A stretch of 64,000 nt of DNA from Thalassotalea fonticola (GCF_032911225.1 NZ_CP136600.1:4092001-4156000); one strand, 5' to 3'; positions 17,119 through 26,722 are shown, counted from the stretch's first letter. Numbers and translations are program-made. The notes: a model not told the origin generated them from the letters alone.

Positions 17119-18072
17119 TTATACCTTGTTTTTATTAGTATTTGCAAGACCCATACTATTCATCCATTGTTGGTAGTCGAGTAAGTTAGCCGGTAATATC
17201 ACTTTACGGTTCTCTTTACTGAGCCCTTCCATCTGTTTTAAATATTGCTCACTTAATTGCATTTCTAAGGCTTTTTGACCGCCTTCTTGGTCAATTACAT
17301 TCGCAACTTTCTTTATTGATTCTGCCGTTGCTTTCGCTAGCGATAATATTTCACTCGCTTTACCCTCTGCGGCGTTTATACGGCGTTGCTTTTCACCTTC
17401 AGAAATATTAATTGTTTCTCGTTTAATACCTTCAGAGCGATTGATAACACTTTGCTTATCACCTTCACTTTTTGCCATAATTGCTCGGCGTTCGCGTTCG
17501 GCATTGACTTGCATTTCCATCGCTAAACGTACAGTTTGTGGCGGTGTTATGTTTTTGATTTCATAACGATGTACTCTAATACCCCAAGCTTCGCCGGCTT
17601 TATCTAATACATCCACTACCTTGGCACTGATCAGATCACGCTCTTCAAAAGTTCGGTCTAAGTCTAGAGTACCAATAACAGAGCGGGTAGTTGTTTGTGC
17701 CAATTGCATTGCGGCAAAGCGATAATCAACAATACCGTAACTAGATTTAATAGGTTCAGTTACCGAAATATAAATGACCCCGTCAACTTCAACATTTACT
17801 TCATCTTTTGAGAAACATTCTTGCGGCGGCACATCTATGGTTTCTTCTTTTAAATCTTGAATGTATGCCACACGATCAATAAATGGGAGTAACGCATGAA
17901 AACCAGCATCCAATGTTTTGTGATATTTACCTAACCGCTCAATAACGTAAGCTGATTTGGTCGGTACTAAACAAATAGATTGAAATAACTTAACAATGAA
18001 GGTTAAAAAAATTGCCCCCCAAATGATTAGTACGATTAAATCAGCAGGATTAGAATTGTTTAAAAAGTCCAT
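17119..18072 (-). CDS. SPFH/band 7 membrane scaffold protein (QmcA-like), copy 2
   Basis: The 317-residue protein has one N-terminal membrane helix (LIVLIIWGAIFLTFIVKLF) and then the SPFH domain (VPTKSAYVIERLGKYHKTLDAGFHALLPFIDRVAY). A long coiled coil (about 190-260) contains repeated SEG(D/E)KQ units, and the tail is short. Such proteins form ring-like oligomers on the inner membrane and often guard FtsH or shape lipid domains. The ATG overlaps the stop of the upstream SPFH paralogue by one base. Both copies follow an NfeD gene, the usual partner. Confidence 0.9.
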   Translation of the reverse strand: MDFLNNSNPADLIVLIIWGAIFLTFIVKLFQSICLVPTKSAYVIERLGKYHKTLDAGFHALLPFIDRVAYIQDLKEETIDVPPQECFSKDEVNVEVDGVIYISVTEPIKSSYGIVDYRFAAMQLAQTTTRSVIGTLDLDRTFEERDLISAKVVDVLDKAGEAWGIRVHRYEIKNITPPQTVRLAMEMQVNAERERRAIMAKSEGDKQSVINRSEGIKRETINISEGEKQRRINAAEGKASEILSLAKATAESIKKVANVIDQEGGQKALEMQLSEQYLKQMEGLSKENRKVILPANLLDYQQWMNSMGLANTNKNKV

Positions 18073-19028
18073 TATTTAGCTCCTTGTGCCGTGGCGGTTA
18101 CTTTATCCATACCTTCAAAAAAACCTTCAAGTTTGGCTATCTCACTTGGTAAAATTGACACATCTGCGGTATTTAATACGTTGCCAACTTGTTGGATGTA
18201 CTCTTCCATCAGGCGCATCTTTATAGCGTCATCGCCACAAGGTTGGTTTGCCGCGTCGGCAATTAGGCTAATGCCTTGCGCAGTCGCATCGGCAATAATT
18301 TCAATTTCCTTGGCGCGGCCTTCTGCTTCGTTAATTTGTTTTTGTTTATCACCTTCAGAAAGGTTAATGGCTTCTTGGCGATCACCCTCTGATAAATTAA
18401 TCATCGAATCACGAGCAGCGTTTGCTAAGGTGATTTCAGCACGTTTATTACGCTCTGCTTCCATTTGTTTTTCAAGCGTATGAATTACATTTATTGACGG
18501 GGTAATATTACGCACTTCATAGCGCAAAACTTTTATGCCCCAAGGATCTGAAGCTTTATCAATTTCTCTGACAATGGTTTCATTTAAAGTGTCACGCTCA
18601 GAGAAGGTTTGACTTAAATTTAACTTACCAATCTCACTACGCATTGTTGTTTGCGCTAAGTTAACACTCGCCCGGCGATAATCTTCAATACCGTAACTGG
18701 CTTTAGCGCCATCCATCACCTTAATGTATACCAAGCCATCAACATCAATTTGAATGTTATCTTTGGAAATACAGCTTTGTGCAGGTATATCTAGCACCTG
18801 CTCACGTGTTTCGTGTCGGTAGGCAACTCGGTCAAAAAATGGAATTAAAAAGTGCAGTCCCGGGTGCATTACCGCCCTGAACTTGCCTAATCGCTCAATA
18901 ACACAAACTTCGCGCATTTCAACAATGAGCACCAGCTTGAATAAAATAAATAGTATGCCTAATAAGACAAAAGTTAATACTGCAAACACATGACTCTCCT
19001 TAGTTAGAAATTGCTGGTACACAGCCAT
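18072..19028 (-). CDS. SPFH/band 7 membrane scaffold protein (QmcA-like), copy 1
   Basis: The 318-residue protein has the same build as its downstream neighbour: a membrane helix near residues 17-35, the SPFH domain with VCVIERLGKFRAVMHPGLHFLIPFFDRVAY, and a coiled coil with LSEGDRQEAINLSEGDKQKQINEAEG. The two proteins are clearly paralogous by eye. Being adjacent in an operon, they may form mixed oligomers like HflK-HflC, though the sequences look QmcA-like rather than HflK-like. It starts 44 bp after nfeD. Confidence 0.9.
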   Translation of the reverse strand: MAVYQQFLTKESHVFAVLTFVLLGILFILFKLVLIVEMREVCVIERLGKFRAVMHPGLHFLIPFFDRVAYRHETREQVLDIPAQSCISKDNIQIDVDGLVYIKVMDGAKASYGIEDYRRASVNLAQTTMRSEIGKLNLSQTFSERDTLNETIVREIDKASDPWGIKVLRYEVRNITPSINVIHTLEKQMEAERNKRAEITLANAARDSMINLSEGDRQEAINLSEGDKQKQINEAEGRAKEIEIIADATAQGISLIADAANQPCGDDAIKMRLMEEYIQQVGNVLNTADVSILPSEIAKLEGFFEGMDKVTATAQGAK

Positions 19029-19072
19029 TTCTAGGTTTATTTAGTTTGTTAATTTATTGTGTGTGGGTTTTA

Positions 19073-19525
19073 TTAATTTAATTTTTCGACCACATAAGAT
19101 ATGTTTTCTCGGCAAACTATTTTTACCTTTTCGCCTGACTGAATTTCACTGCCATCACCAAGGGCACTCCAATTACTCCCTTGAAATAAGATCCGCCCTT
19201 TTTTATTGCCTGGCCCTATTGTTTCAATGACATCGACTTCATAGCCAAATACATCCAGGTTCTCATCGGTATTTTCAATTCGGCTATCACCTCCGACCAT
19301 TTTTTGGCCAACGTTTCTAAATACAATGAGCAGCACCATAGAAAGAATGAACCACAAGGTAAAAGCGTGCATCCAGCTGGTAATAATGCCAAATTGCAGG
19401 GTAAGCGCTACGGCCAAAGCCGAAGTTCCTAAAAACACTACAATACCACCTGGAATAACCAGCTCAGCCAGCATTAATACAATACCAACACTGCCCCAAG
19501 CGAATACATCATTACTAAAATCCAT
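19073..19525 (-). CDS. NfeD family membrane protein (short type)
   Basis: The 150-residue protein has membrane segments in the first 75 residues (GSVGIVLMLAELVIPGGIVVFLGTSALAVAL) and a C-terminal OB-fold domain (GRILFQGSNWSALGDGSEIQSGEKVKIV). The long form's protease domain is missing, as expected for the short NfeD1b type. It is the first gene of the operon with two SPFH proteins, its normal partners. Confidence 0.9.
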   Translation of the reverse strand: MDFSNDVFAWGSVGIVLMLAELVIPGGIVVFLGTSALAVALTLQFGIITSWMHAFTLWFILSMVLLIVFRNVGQKMVGGDSRIENTDENLDVFGYEVDVIETIGPGNKKGRILFQGSNWSALGDGSEIQSGEKVKIVCRENISYVVEKLN

Positions 19526-19765
19526 AAGGCACCTCTAAATATTATTAACGGCTTTAATTAAGCTTGAATGTGAGAATAAAAACAATCATTTTGTTAATAA
19601 AGCATTAATCAATATAACAGCGTTTTTATTAAAATGCGACATATTATGTCAAAGAGGTTTTATCTGAACGGTAAATAAATATTTGTAAATTCGCTTAACA
19701 CAGGCTTTTGACATGCTAAATTAACTCTATAATTAACATAACGTTTTTATTGAAAGGAATATCGT

Positions 19766-20479
19766 TTGCCGAATTCACCAGAGCAACCAACCCTTAACTC
19801 TTATGAGCCACTTTCACATGCGGTTTTATGGATTATGGGACTATACGTTCCAACCATATTTTTAAGCATTATCATTGTGATGTACGCCGAGTCTAATCCG
19901 CAAATCATTGATACCGCTAAATGGTTAACTGACGGTGATGTAACCACTGTCTTTTCAATTTTAATGGCGATTTTTACTGTGCCTTTATTAGCTTACGGTA
20001 CTAGGAATTTATCAACTAAACAACGGCTTGATTATTTTGCTTTGCAGCATAGATTTAATTTTAATGAGTTTAAACCTTGGTTAATGCTTACACTCGTATA
20101 TATAGTACTGAGTTACTTGATTAACATTCTGCTTGATGTTCGCATGCCACAGTGGATGTTAGATATGAGGGACACCATAGACTATGGCTGGTTAAGCTTG
20201 TTATCCGTCTGCCTTATTGCCCCTATATTTGAAGAGTTAGTGTTTCGCGGTTTTATCTTTAGCAAAATAGAACGAACTCGGTTAAGAAAGTCAGGCGCGG
20301 TTGTTGTTACAGCTATTATTTTTACTCTGATCCATACCCAGTATGACGGCATAGTATTAGCCGATTTATTTGTCCTATCTGTATTGCTATCTTTTATTCG
20401 TTTAAAAACCAACAACCTTAAATATTGTATTGCCGTGCATATGCTAAATAATATGGTGTCTGCACTTTTTCTAATTTAA
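19766..20479 (+). CDS. CPBP family intramembrane glutamic protease
   Basis: The 237-residue protein has about six to eight membrane helices. Motif 1 is EELVFRGF (two glutamates and an arginine), motif 2 holds the histidine of FTLIHTQYD, and the last motif is HMLNNMVS. These are the catalytic residues of the CAAX/Rce1-like ABI family. The substrate is unknown. The TTG start has AAAGGA upstream. A perfect TATAAT lies at 19728-19733, with a TTGACA (19708-19713) at a short 14-bp spacing. Confidence 0.88.
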   Translation: MPNSPEQPTLNSYEPLSHAVLWIMGLYVPTIFLSIIIVMYAESNPQIIDTAKWLTDGDVTTVFSILMAIFTVPLLAYGTRNLSTKQRLDYFALQHRFNFNEFKPWLMLTLVYIVLSYLINILLDVRMPQWMLDMRDTIDYGWLSLLSVCLIAPIFEELVFRGFIFSKIERTRLRKSGAVVVTAIIFTLIHTQYDGIVLADLFVLSVLLSFIRLKTNNLKYCIAVHMLNNMVSALFLI

Positions 20480-20484
20480 AAAAT

Positions 20485-20518
20485 AAAACCGCAGTTGTAT
20501 AAACAACTGCGGTTTTAT
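20485..20518. terminator. Bidirectional terminator between the CPBP gene and hutU
   Basis: This is a 14-bp perfect stem AAAACCGCAGTTGT / ACAACTGCGGTTTT (20485-20498, 20503-20516) with a 4-base loop. Confidence 0.88.
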
Positions 20519-20523
20519 AATTT

Positions 20524-20565
20524 GCTTGTAGCTTGTAGCTTGTAGCTTGTAGCTTGTAGCTTGTA
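20524..20565. repeat. 7-bp tandem repeat, six copies
   Basis: GCTTGTA is repeated six times without a mismatch, directly after the terminator and ending 1 bp before the hutU stop codon. It lies between convergent genes, outside both coding regions. Confidence 0.95.
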
Positions 20566-20566
20566 G

Positions 20567-22579
20567 TTACAGTGATAAGTTATTTAAAACTTCGTCATCA
20601 ACTAAGTTAGCCAAGGTAACTTTTAGCTTAGGCGTTCTTGCCATTTCACGTTTAATGGCAAAATTTGCTTCTTCATTTCGTGCCCAGCTGCGTCTGGCAA
20701 TACCGTTGTTTACATCAAATAACAGCATAGATTTAAGTCTACGCTCTGAGTCTTCGCTGCCGTCGAGCAGCATACCAAAGCCACCGTTGGTCACTTCTCC
20801 CCAGCCAACACCACCACCATTATGGATAGAAACCCATGTTGCACCACGGAAACTGTCACCAATAACGTTGTGGATAGCCATATCTGCGGTAAAGCGACTG
20901 CCATCATAAATGTTAGATGTTTCGCGGAACGGTGAATCTGTACCACTTACATCATGATGATCACGACCTAATACCACAGGGCCAATTTCGCCGCGATTAA
21001 TGGCATCATTGAATGCTTTTGCTATTTCAATTCGACCTTGTGCATCGGCATAAAGAATTCGTGCTTGCGAGCCAACTACTAATTTGTTTTGCTTAGCGTC
21101 TTTAATCCAGGTGATATTGTCCTGCATTTGTTGCTGAATTTCTTCAGGTGATTCTTCTTTGATCTTAGCTAATACACTTGCTGCGATTGCATCGGTTTTA
21201 TCCAGATCTTCAGATTTCCCTGAAGCACATACCCAACGAAATGGTCCAAAGCCATAGTCGAAACACATAGGTCCAAGAATATCTTGAACATAAGAAGGGT
21301 ATTTAAAGTCGATGCCGTTTTCAGCCATTACATCACCACCGGCGCGAGATGCTTCTAACAAGAAAGCGTTGCCGTAATCGAAGAAATAAGTGCCTTTAGC
21401 TGTATGCTTATTCACGGCATCAGCATGACGCTTCAACGTTTCTTGCACTTTAACTTTGAACACTTCTGGCTCTTCACGAATTAGTCGATTCGATTCTTCA
21501 TAGCTGATGTCTACCGGGTAATAACCACCTGACCAAGGGTTATGCAAAGATGTTTGGTCTGAGCCTAAATGAATAAAGATTTCTTGCTCAAAGAAAGATT
21601 CCCAAACGTCAACAATATTACCTATGTAAGCAATAGATACGACTTCTTCATTTGCTTGCGCTTCTTTAACACGATTAATAAGCGCATCCATGTTATCGAT
21701 AAGCTCATCAACCCAACCTTGCTGATGACGCTTAGTCGCAGCTTTCGAGTTCACCTCAGCACATACAGTAATACAGTTAGCTATATTACCGGCTTTTGGT
21801 TGAGCACCACTCATGCCGCCTAAACCTGCGGTTAGGAAAATTTTACCTTTCGAAGTTTCACCTTTGTTTAAGACTTTACGGAACGCGTTCATCACCGTAA
21901 TTGTGGTACCGTGAACAATGCCTTGTGGGCCAATATACATAAATGAACCAGCTGTCATCTGTCCGTATTGGGTAACACCTAAGGCGTTAAACTTTTCCCA
22001 ATCATCAGGTTGTGAGTAATTAGGGATCATCATGCCATTAGTAACAACTACACGCGGCGCATCCTTAGAAGACGGAAACAGTCCCATAGGGTGGCCAGAG
22101 TATAGATGTAACGTTTGGTCACTTTCCATTTCACTCAAATACTTCATGGCTAGCAGGTATTGCGCCCAGTTTTGAAACACTGCACCATTACCACCATAAG
22201 TAATAAGCTCTTCAGGGTGCTGTGCCACGGCTGGATCTAAATTGTTGTCAACCATCAACATGATAGCTGCTGCTTGCTCACATTTGGCCGGGTAATCAGC
22301 AACCGAGCGTGCCTTTAATTCATAGTTCGGCTTGAAGCGGTACATATAGATGCGGCCAAAGTCTTTTAATTCCTGAGCGAACTCTTGCGCTAGTTCCTGA
22401 TGCCACTCTTTTGGGAAGTAACGCAGTGCATTTCTCAGCGCCAGATGTTTTTCGTCGCTATTAAGAATATCTTTACGTTTAGGAGCGCGGTTAGCGTTCT
22501 GCGGATAAGGCTTAGCCACGGGTAATTCAGTTGGAATACCTTGCTTAATTTGTTGTTGAAAATTGATCAAATTTGTCAT
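20567..22579 (-). CDS. hutU: Urocanate hydratase (long form)
   Basis: Urocanase converts urocanate to imidazolone propionate in the second step of histidine breakdown, using tightly bound NAD+. Recognisable regions are YGGNGAVFQNW, GQMTAGSFMYIGPQGIVHGTT, TAGLGGMSGAQPKA and HNGGGVGWGEV. At 670 residues it is about 110 longer than the usual bacterial HutU (about 555), with extra sequence at the N-terminus (about 1-100) and in the middle; the size resembles the animal enzyme. It follows hutH by 17 bp. No hutI or hutG is in the window, so the pathway must be completed elsewhere. Confidence 0.95.
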   Translation of the reverse strand: MTNLINFQQQIKQGIPTELPVAKPYPQNANRAPKRKDILNSDEKHLALRNALRYFPKEWHQELAQEFAQELKDFGRIYMYRFKPNYELKARSVADYPAKCEQAAAIMLMVDNNLDPAVAQHPEELITYGGNGAVFQNWAQYLLAMKYLSEMESDQTLHLYSGHPMGLFPSSKDAPRVVVTNGMMIPNYSQPDDWEKFNALGVTQYGQMTAGSFMYIGPQGIVHGTTITVMNAFRKVLNKGETSKGKIFLTAGLGGMSGAQPKAGNIANCITVCAEVNSKAATKRHQQGWVDELIDNMDALINRVKEAQANEEVVSIAYIGNIVDVWESFFEQEIFIHLGSDQTSLHNPWSGGYYPVDISYEESNRLIREEPEVFKVKVQETLKRHADAVNKHTAKGTYFFDYGNAFLLEASRAGGDVMAENGIDFKYPSYVQDILGPMCFDYGFGPFRWVCASGKSEDLDKTDAIAASVLAKIKEESPEEIQQQMQDNITWIKDAKQNKLVVGSQARILYADAQGRIEIAKAFNDAINRGEIGPVVLGRDHHDVSGTDSPFRETSNIYDGSRFTADMAIHNVIGDSFRGATWVSIHNGGGVGWGEVTNGGFGMLLDGSEDSERRLKSMLLFDVNNGIARRSWARNEEANFAIKREMARTPKLKVTLANLVDDEVLNNLSL

Positions 22580-22596
22580 TGTTAATGGCCCTATAA

Positions 22597-24099
22597 TTAA
22601 TGTTCAACGTTAACGGTAAACGCTTGTGATTTAACCAAGGTTATCATGGCATCAATATCAGGTTTTAATAATCGGTCTTCTTCAAGCTTATCGACTTTAC
22701 TTCTGATCAATGCAAAGTTTTTCTCAATCAAATCTGAACATTTGTTTGGTCGTCTAAACTCAATTGCCTGTGCAGCATACATTAATTCAATGGCAAAAAT
22801 TTTATCCACATTACCTAAAATTTGATTTAGCTTTCTGCCTGAAATACTCCCCATAGATACGTGATCTTCTTGACCCATAGAGGTTGGTACACTGTCAGCC
22901 GAAGGTGGGAAACACAAAGATTTGTTTTCTGTTACTAAGGCTGCTGTTGCATATTGCGGGATCATCATACCTGAATTTAAGCCACCAGCTTTTGTTAACA
23001 AGCGTGGTAAACCGTGCAAGCCTTCCAATAATAAATAACAACGTCTGTCTGAAATATTACCTAATTCAGAAGCTGCAATTGAGGCGTAATCTAACACCAT
23101 AGCAAGAGGTTGACCGTGGAAACTGCCGCCAGAAATGGCTTCTTCACTACTGATAACAATTGGGTTATCAGTTACCGAGTTCATCTCTATTTCAGATAAT
23201 TCCTTTAAGTGATAATAAGCATTGCGCGATGCGCCGTGCACTTGCGGAATACATCTTAATGAATAAGGGTCTTGTACACGATCACATTCTTCGTGATCAG
23301 CCATATTTTGTGAATCTTTAAAAAAGCTTCTCATCCGCGCTGCAACTTCCAAATTACCCTTAAATGCCCGGGTCTGATGGAGCTCTTCTCTAAATGGTGA
23401 TTCACTGCCTTGCATGCCTTCAATACTCATCGCACCGGTTAAGTCTGCTAAGTCCAGTAAGTAACGCATTTTGGTTAATGCAGTGATGGCATGAGATAAA
23501 ATAAATTGCGTACCGTTGATAAGGGCCAAGCCTTCTTTGGCATGCAAGTCTAGTGGTGCTAAACCATGTTTGCTTAACACTTCTGCCGCAGGAACAATTT
23601 TATTGTCTTGCCAAAACTCACCTTCACCAAGTAGCGGTAAGAACAAATGAGAAAGTGGCGCTAAATCGCCGGAAGCGCCTACTGAACCTTGCTCTGGTAC
23701 AACTGGAATTAGGTCTAGTTCGATAAAGGTTAGCATGCGCTCAACAACTTCAAGACGGATACCTGAAAAGCCACGACTTAAAGCATGTACTTTGGTGATC
23801 AGCATTAGTTTTGAAATCGCTTTAGCAATAGGCTCACCTACACCTACCGCGTGGGTAATGAGTAGATTTTTTTGTAACAAATTGGTCTCACTAGGCGAAA
23901 TTTGCGTATCACACAAAGGACCAAAGCCAGTATTTATACCATATACTGGCTTGTCTGAACTCGCCATTTTTTCGACATTTTGGCGACTTTTATTGATTTG
24001 ATCTAATGCTTCTTGGCAAAGCTCTGCCTTGATACTACCGTCGGCTATGCCGTTTACAATATCAAGTTCTAGGCGGTCAACACCATATTTAAACGTCAC
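22597..24099 (-). CDS. hutH: Histidine ammonia-lyase
   Basis: HutH, 500 residues, removes ammonia from histidine to give urocanate. The ASG triad that forms the MIO cofactor is in GSVGASGDLAPLSH (about residues 140-150). Other family segments are YGINTGFGPL and SVPTSMGQEDHVSMG. The start is a GTG with AGGAG 6 bases upstream. It stands between hutC (19 bp before) and hutU (17 bp after) and should be induced by urocanate through HutC. Confidence 0.97.
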   Translation of the reverse strand: MTFKYGVDRLELDIVNGIADGSIKAELCQEALDQINKSRQNVEKMASSDKPVYGINTGFGPLCDTQISPSETNLLQKNLLITHAVGVGEPIAKAISKLMLITKVHALSRGFSGIRLEVVERMLTFIELDLIPVVPEQGSVGASGDLAPLSHLFLPLLGEGEFWQDNKIVPAAEVLSKHGLAPLDLHAKEGLALINGTQFILSHAITALTKMRYLLDLADLTGAMSIEGMQGSESPFREELHQTRAFKGNLEVAARMRSFFKDSQNMADHEECDRVQDPYSLRCIPQVHGASRNAYYHLKELSEIEMNSVTDNPIVISSEEAISGGSFHGQPLAMVLDYASIAASELGNISDRRCYLLLEGLHGLPRLLTKAGGLNSGMMIPQYATAALVTENKSLCFPPSADSVPTSMGQEDHVSMGSISGRKLNQILGNVDKIFAIELMYAAQAIEFRRPNKCSDLIEKNFALIRSKVDKLEEDRLLKPDIDAMITLVKSQAFTVNVEH

Positions 24100-24118
24100 A
24101 TTGTTCTCCTAAATATTT

Positions 24119-24823
24119 TTAAAGTTTTAAATGCCCACCAAGGCGATACTTATCACCCGGTGAGGTTAAAATAGCTAAGCTCACCACACCGGTTCTTGAC
24201 CAAGTGCGACGCTTTACTTGTAAACAAGGTTGTTGGCTTTCAATTGCCAATAACTCAGAAATTTTTGCTTCAGCAATTATTGCTTCAATTTGATGAGTTG
24301 CTTCGGTAAGCGGTGCTTCTTTGCTTAAATACTCATGTGAAGTGATAACGCTAAAGTCTTGATTGATATACTCAGAAACTAATGCAGCATTCACAAATCG
24401 TTGCTCTAACTGAATTGCAACGTCATTTTGCTTGTGCAATATTTTTGATAAATACACAGTATCGCCAAGGGCAATATCAAGCTCTAAGGCCAATTCGGCA
24501 TTTGCTTTAATTTGTTCTAAACTGATTACCTTCGCGGTATATTGATGACCCGCTTCTCTGATCTCATCGGCAATGTTGCGAATTTCCATCAGAGATGATT
24601 GCGACTTTAAACATGCTACAAATGTACCTGAACCTTTTGAGCGGTTTAAAACACCTTCATCGGTTAACTCTTGTAATGCCCTGCGAGCAGTCATTCGTGA
24701 CACCTCAAATTGTTCAGCTAACTCATTTTCAGAAGGCACGCGTTGATGCTCGGCCCACTTACCAGACTCAATCTGTTCAAAAATAAACTGTTTAATTTGT
24801 GTAAATTTAGCGGGTGCCATCAT
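24119..24823 (-). CDS. hutC: Histidine utilization repressor HutC (GntR family)
   Basis: The 234-residue regulator has an N-terminal winged helix (residues 5-75: QRVPSENELAEQFEVSRMTARRALQELTDEGVLNRSKGSGTFVA) and a C-terminal UTRA effector domain. HutC proteins release DNA on binding urocanate. As first gene of hutC-hutH-hutU it would control its own operon through the TGTATATACA sites upstream. A second ATG directly follows the first, so either may be the start. Confidence 0.93.
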   Translation of the reverse strand: MMAPAKFTQIKQFIFEQIESGKWAEHQRVPSENELAEQFEVSRMTARRALQELTDEGVLNRSKGSGTFVACLKSQSSLMEIRNIADEIREAGHQYTAKVISLEQIKANAELALELDIALGDTVYLSKILHKQNDVAIQLEQRFVNAALVSEYINQDFSVITSHEYLSKEAPLTEATHQIEAIIAEAKISELLAIESQQPCLQVKRRTWSRTGVVSLAILTSPGDKYRLGGHLKL

Positions 24824-24849
24824 AATCCTTAGAAATAACCAAGCTTAAG

Positions 24850-24904
24850 TTGTATATACAATTAAGTGCGATGGCTAATATCGCATAAAAAATCTGTATA
24901 TACA
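24850..24904. promoter_or_regulatory. HutC-type operators, two copies
   Basis: TTGTATATACAA at 24850-24861 is a perfect 12-bp palindrome, and TGTATATACA recurs at 24895-24904, followed by a further half-site TTGTAT (24907-24912). This matches the TTGTATATACAA type of box known for HutC. The first copy ends 27 bp upstream of the hutC start; centres are 44 bp apart (about four helical turns). Confidence 0.75.
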
Positions 24905-24960
24905 AGTTGTATGATTAAGTTAAGCCTTATTCTTGTGTCGTGTGTGTTGGTTCTAGCTCG

Positions 24961-25004
24961 TGGCGAGTTCTTTTCATGAACGACGAACTCTTCAATTTCG
25001 CCAT
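24961..25004 (-). terminator. Nested hairpin after the antiporter operon
   Basis: GAGTTC / GAACTC (24965-24970, 24985-24990) lies inside a wider TGGCGA / TCGCCA pair (24961-24966, 24999-25004). It follows the last antiporter gene by 18 bp on the minus strand. There is no T-run, so its role as a terminator is uncertain. Confidence 0.35.
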
Positions 25005-25021
25005 GTCCATTACTGAATATA

Positions 25022-26722
25022 TTATTGAATAAAACTAAGAAATAAATATGTCGCTAGCATTATTGCGACCCACATAGCCATACTTCCTGACGGATAATTT
25101 CGCGAAAGCAAGTTGCTCAGTCGATTATTTTTTTCTGCGATATAAGTTAAGCAAATAGTTAACTTTAGCTTAACCTCTTGTCGTAATGTGCGATCTATTT
25201 GCCAAATGATGGTAAACATATTTTGCAACACTGTTGGCAACGCACGGCGATAAATCCAATCGAAATCTAAATTGGTTGCGCGAAGCTCAGGAGGGTACAG
25301 CCCTTTGAGGTTAAGCCAGACAAAAGCTAAAGCTGAAAAAAACAATAACTGAGTCTGCGCTAGCACATGACTTGCATCATAAGGGTTGTATCCTGTGTCA
25401 TACGGCAATAAGGCATATAATCCTTGCGGATAGATACCAATGGCAATGCAAAGACTAGCAGCTATCGCCATTGCCAATAACATATTTTTAGGGGGATCGT
25501 TTGCTCGAATGCCGCAGTCGTGGGCGAAGAAGGCGAAATAGGGAATTTTTATCCCGGCATGATGAAATACACCTGCAGAGGCAAACAGTAATATAAGCCA
25601 GATCCAATCAAACCCTTCTTCAATAGCCGCAGACATAATCATTGATTTACTCACAAAACCGCTAAACAGGGGAAAAGCTGAAATTGAAGCTGCACCGATA
25701 ATGCAGAGTATCGTTGTTTTAGGCATGGTTTTGTATAAACCACCGAGTTCAGAGCCATTTATCCGTCCTGTCATGTGCAATACCGCCCCCATCGACATAA
25801 ATAGCAAGCCCTTAAAAATTACATCATTAAAGGCATGAGATACTGCGCCATTAATAGCAAGCGCAGTGCCAATACCGATGCCGACCACCATGAATCCCAC
25901 TTGGTTTATCAGGCTATAGGCCAATACCCGGCGTAAATCATTTTCAATGACAGCAAAAAATATTGGGAAACAGGTCATGGCAGCACCAATATATACCAGC
26001 AACTCAGTCCCAGGGAATGCACGGGCAAGTGCGTAAACAGCGACTTTTGTAGTAAATGCACTGAGAAATACTGTTCCGGTCACGGTTGCTTCAGCATAGG
26101 CATCAGTTAACCAGTTATGGACCATAGGAAAAGCACACTTGATACCAAAAGCAATGAAAACAAGCCATCCTGCTACACTATCTAAACCAATATAACCAAA
26201 CTCTAATGTGTTGTTTTCAGTGAAGTAAAAAAGAGTACCGGCAAGAAGAATTACACCAGATAAAACTTGAATAACGAGATAACGCATCCCTGAGGCATAT
26301 GAACGCTGTGTTCTGCGTGCCCAAATAAGAAACACTGAAGTAAGAGCTAACAACTCCCAGAAAATGAATAAAGTTAACAAGTCGCCGGCAAAAACAGCGC
26401 CCAAACCGCTGCCAATATACATCATTGCTGCCACTTGTTGCATGGAATCGCGCAGATGTAACGAGTAAATAATGCCCATGAGTGCAGCAAGATGAAATAC
26501 ATAGCCAAACATTAGACTTAACTTATCGACACGGTAAGGAATAAGATGATAGTCAAATAAGGAAAACTGCAGATGAATACTTTCTGGTATCATCCATAGA
26601 TGTACTGCACTGGCTATGGGGATCACTATCATTATCACGCCACGCAACATGCCGCGAGTGAGCGCTACAAGTAATGCACCGATAAAAAAGGGAACAAAAG
26701 CAGGGATCTCAATCATCCACAT
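25022..26722 (-). CDS. MnhD/NuoL-like proton-conducting antiporter subunit (third copy)
   Basis: The 566-residue protein with about 14 membrane helices belongs to the proton-conducting transporter family shared by Mrp antiporters and complex I. The helix with the key glutamate reads LFIFWELLALTSVFLIW; lysines and histidines follow in CAFPMVHNWLTDAY and AVSHAFNDVIFKGLLF. It is the last gene of the nine-gene operon and overlaps the small upstream gene by 14 bp. It is more divergent from the other two MnhD-like proteins than they are from each other. It likely forms an extra ion channel module in the complex. Confidence 0.85.
   Translation of the reverse strand: MWMIEIPAFVPFFIGALLVALTRGMLRGVIMIVIPIASAVHLWMIPESIHLQFSLFDYHLIPYRVDKLSLMFGYVFHLAALMGIIYSLHLRDSMQQVAAMMYIGSGLGAVFAGDLLTLFIFWELLALTSVFLIWARRTQRSYASGMRYLVIQVLSGVILLAGTLFYFTENNTLEFGYIGLDSVAGWLVFIAFGIKCAFPMVHNWLTDAYAEATVTGTVFLSAFTTKVAVYALARAFPGTELLVYIGAAMTCFPIFFAVIENDLRRVLAYSLINQVGFMVVGIGIGTALAINGAVSHAFNDVIFKGLLFMSMGAVLHMTGRINGSELGGLYKTMPKTTILCIIGAASISAFPLFSGFVSKSMIMSAAIEEGFDWIWLILLFASAGVFHHAGIKIPYFAFFAHDCGIRANDPPKNMLLAMAIAASLCIAIGIYPQGLYALLPYDTGYNPYDASHVLAQTQLLFFSALAFVWLNLKGLYPPELRATNLDFDWIYRRALPTVLQNMFTIIWQIDRTLRQEVKLKLTICLTYIAEKNNRLSNLLSRNYPSGSMAMWVAIMLATYLFLSFIQ

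Noticed and set aside
20524..20565. CRISPR-like array
   Set aside because: The units are 7 bp without spacers, so this is a simple tandem repeat; no cas genes are present.
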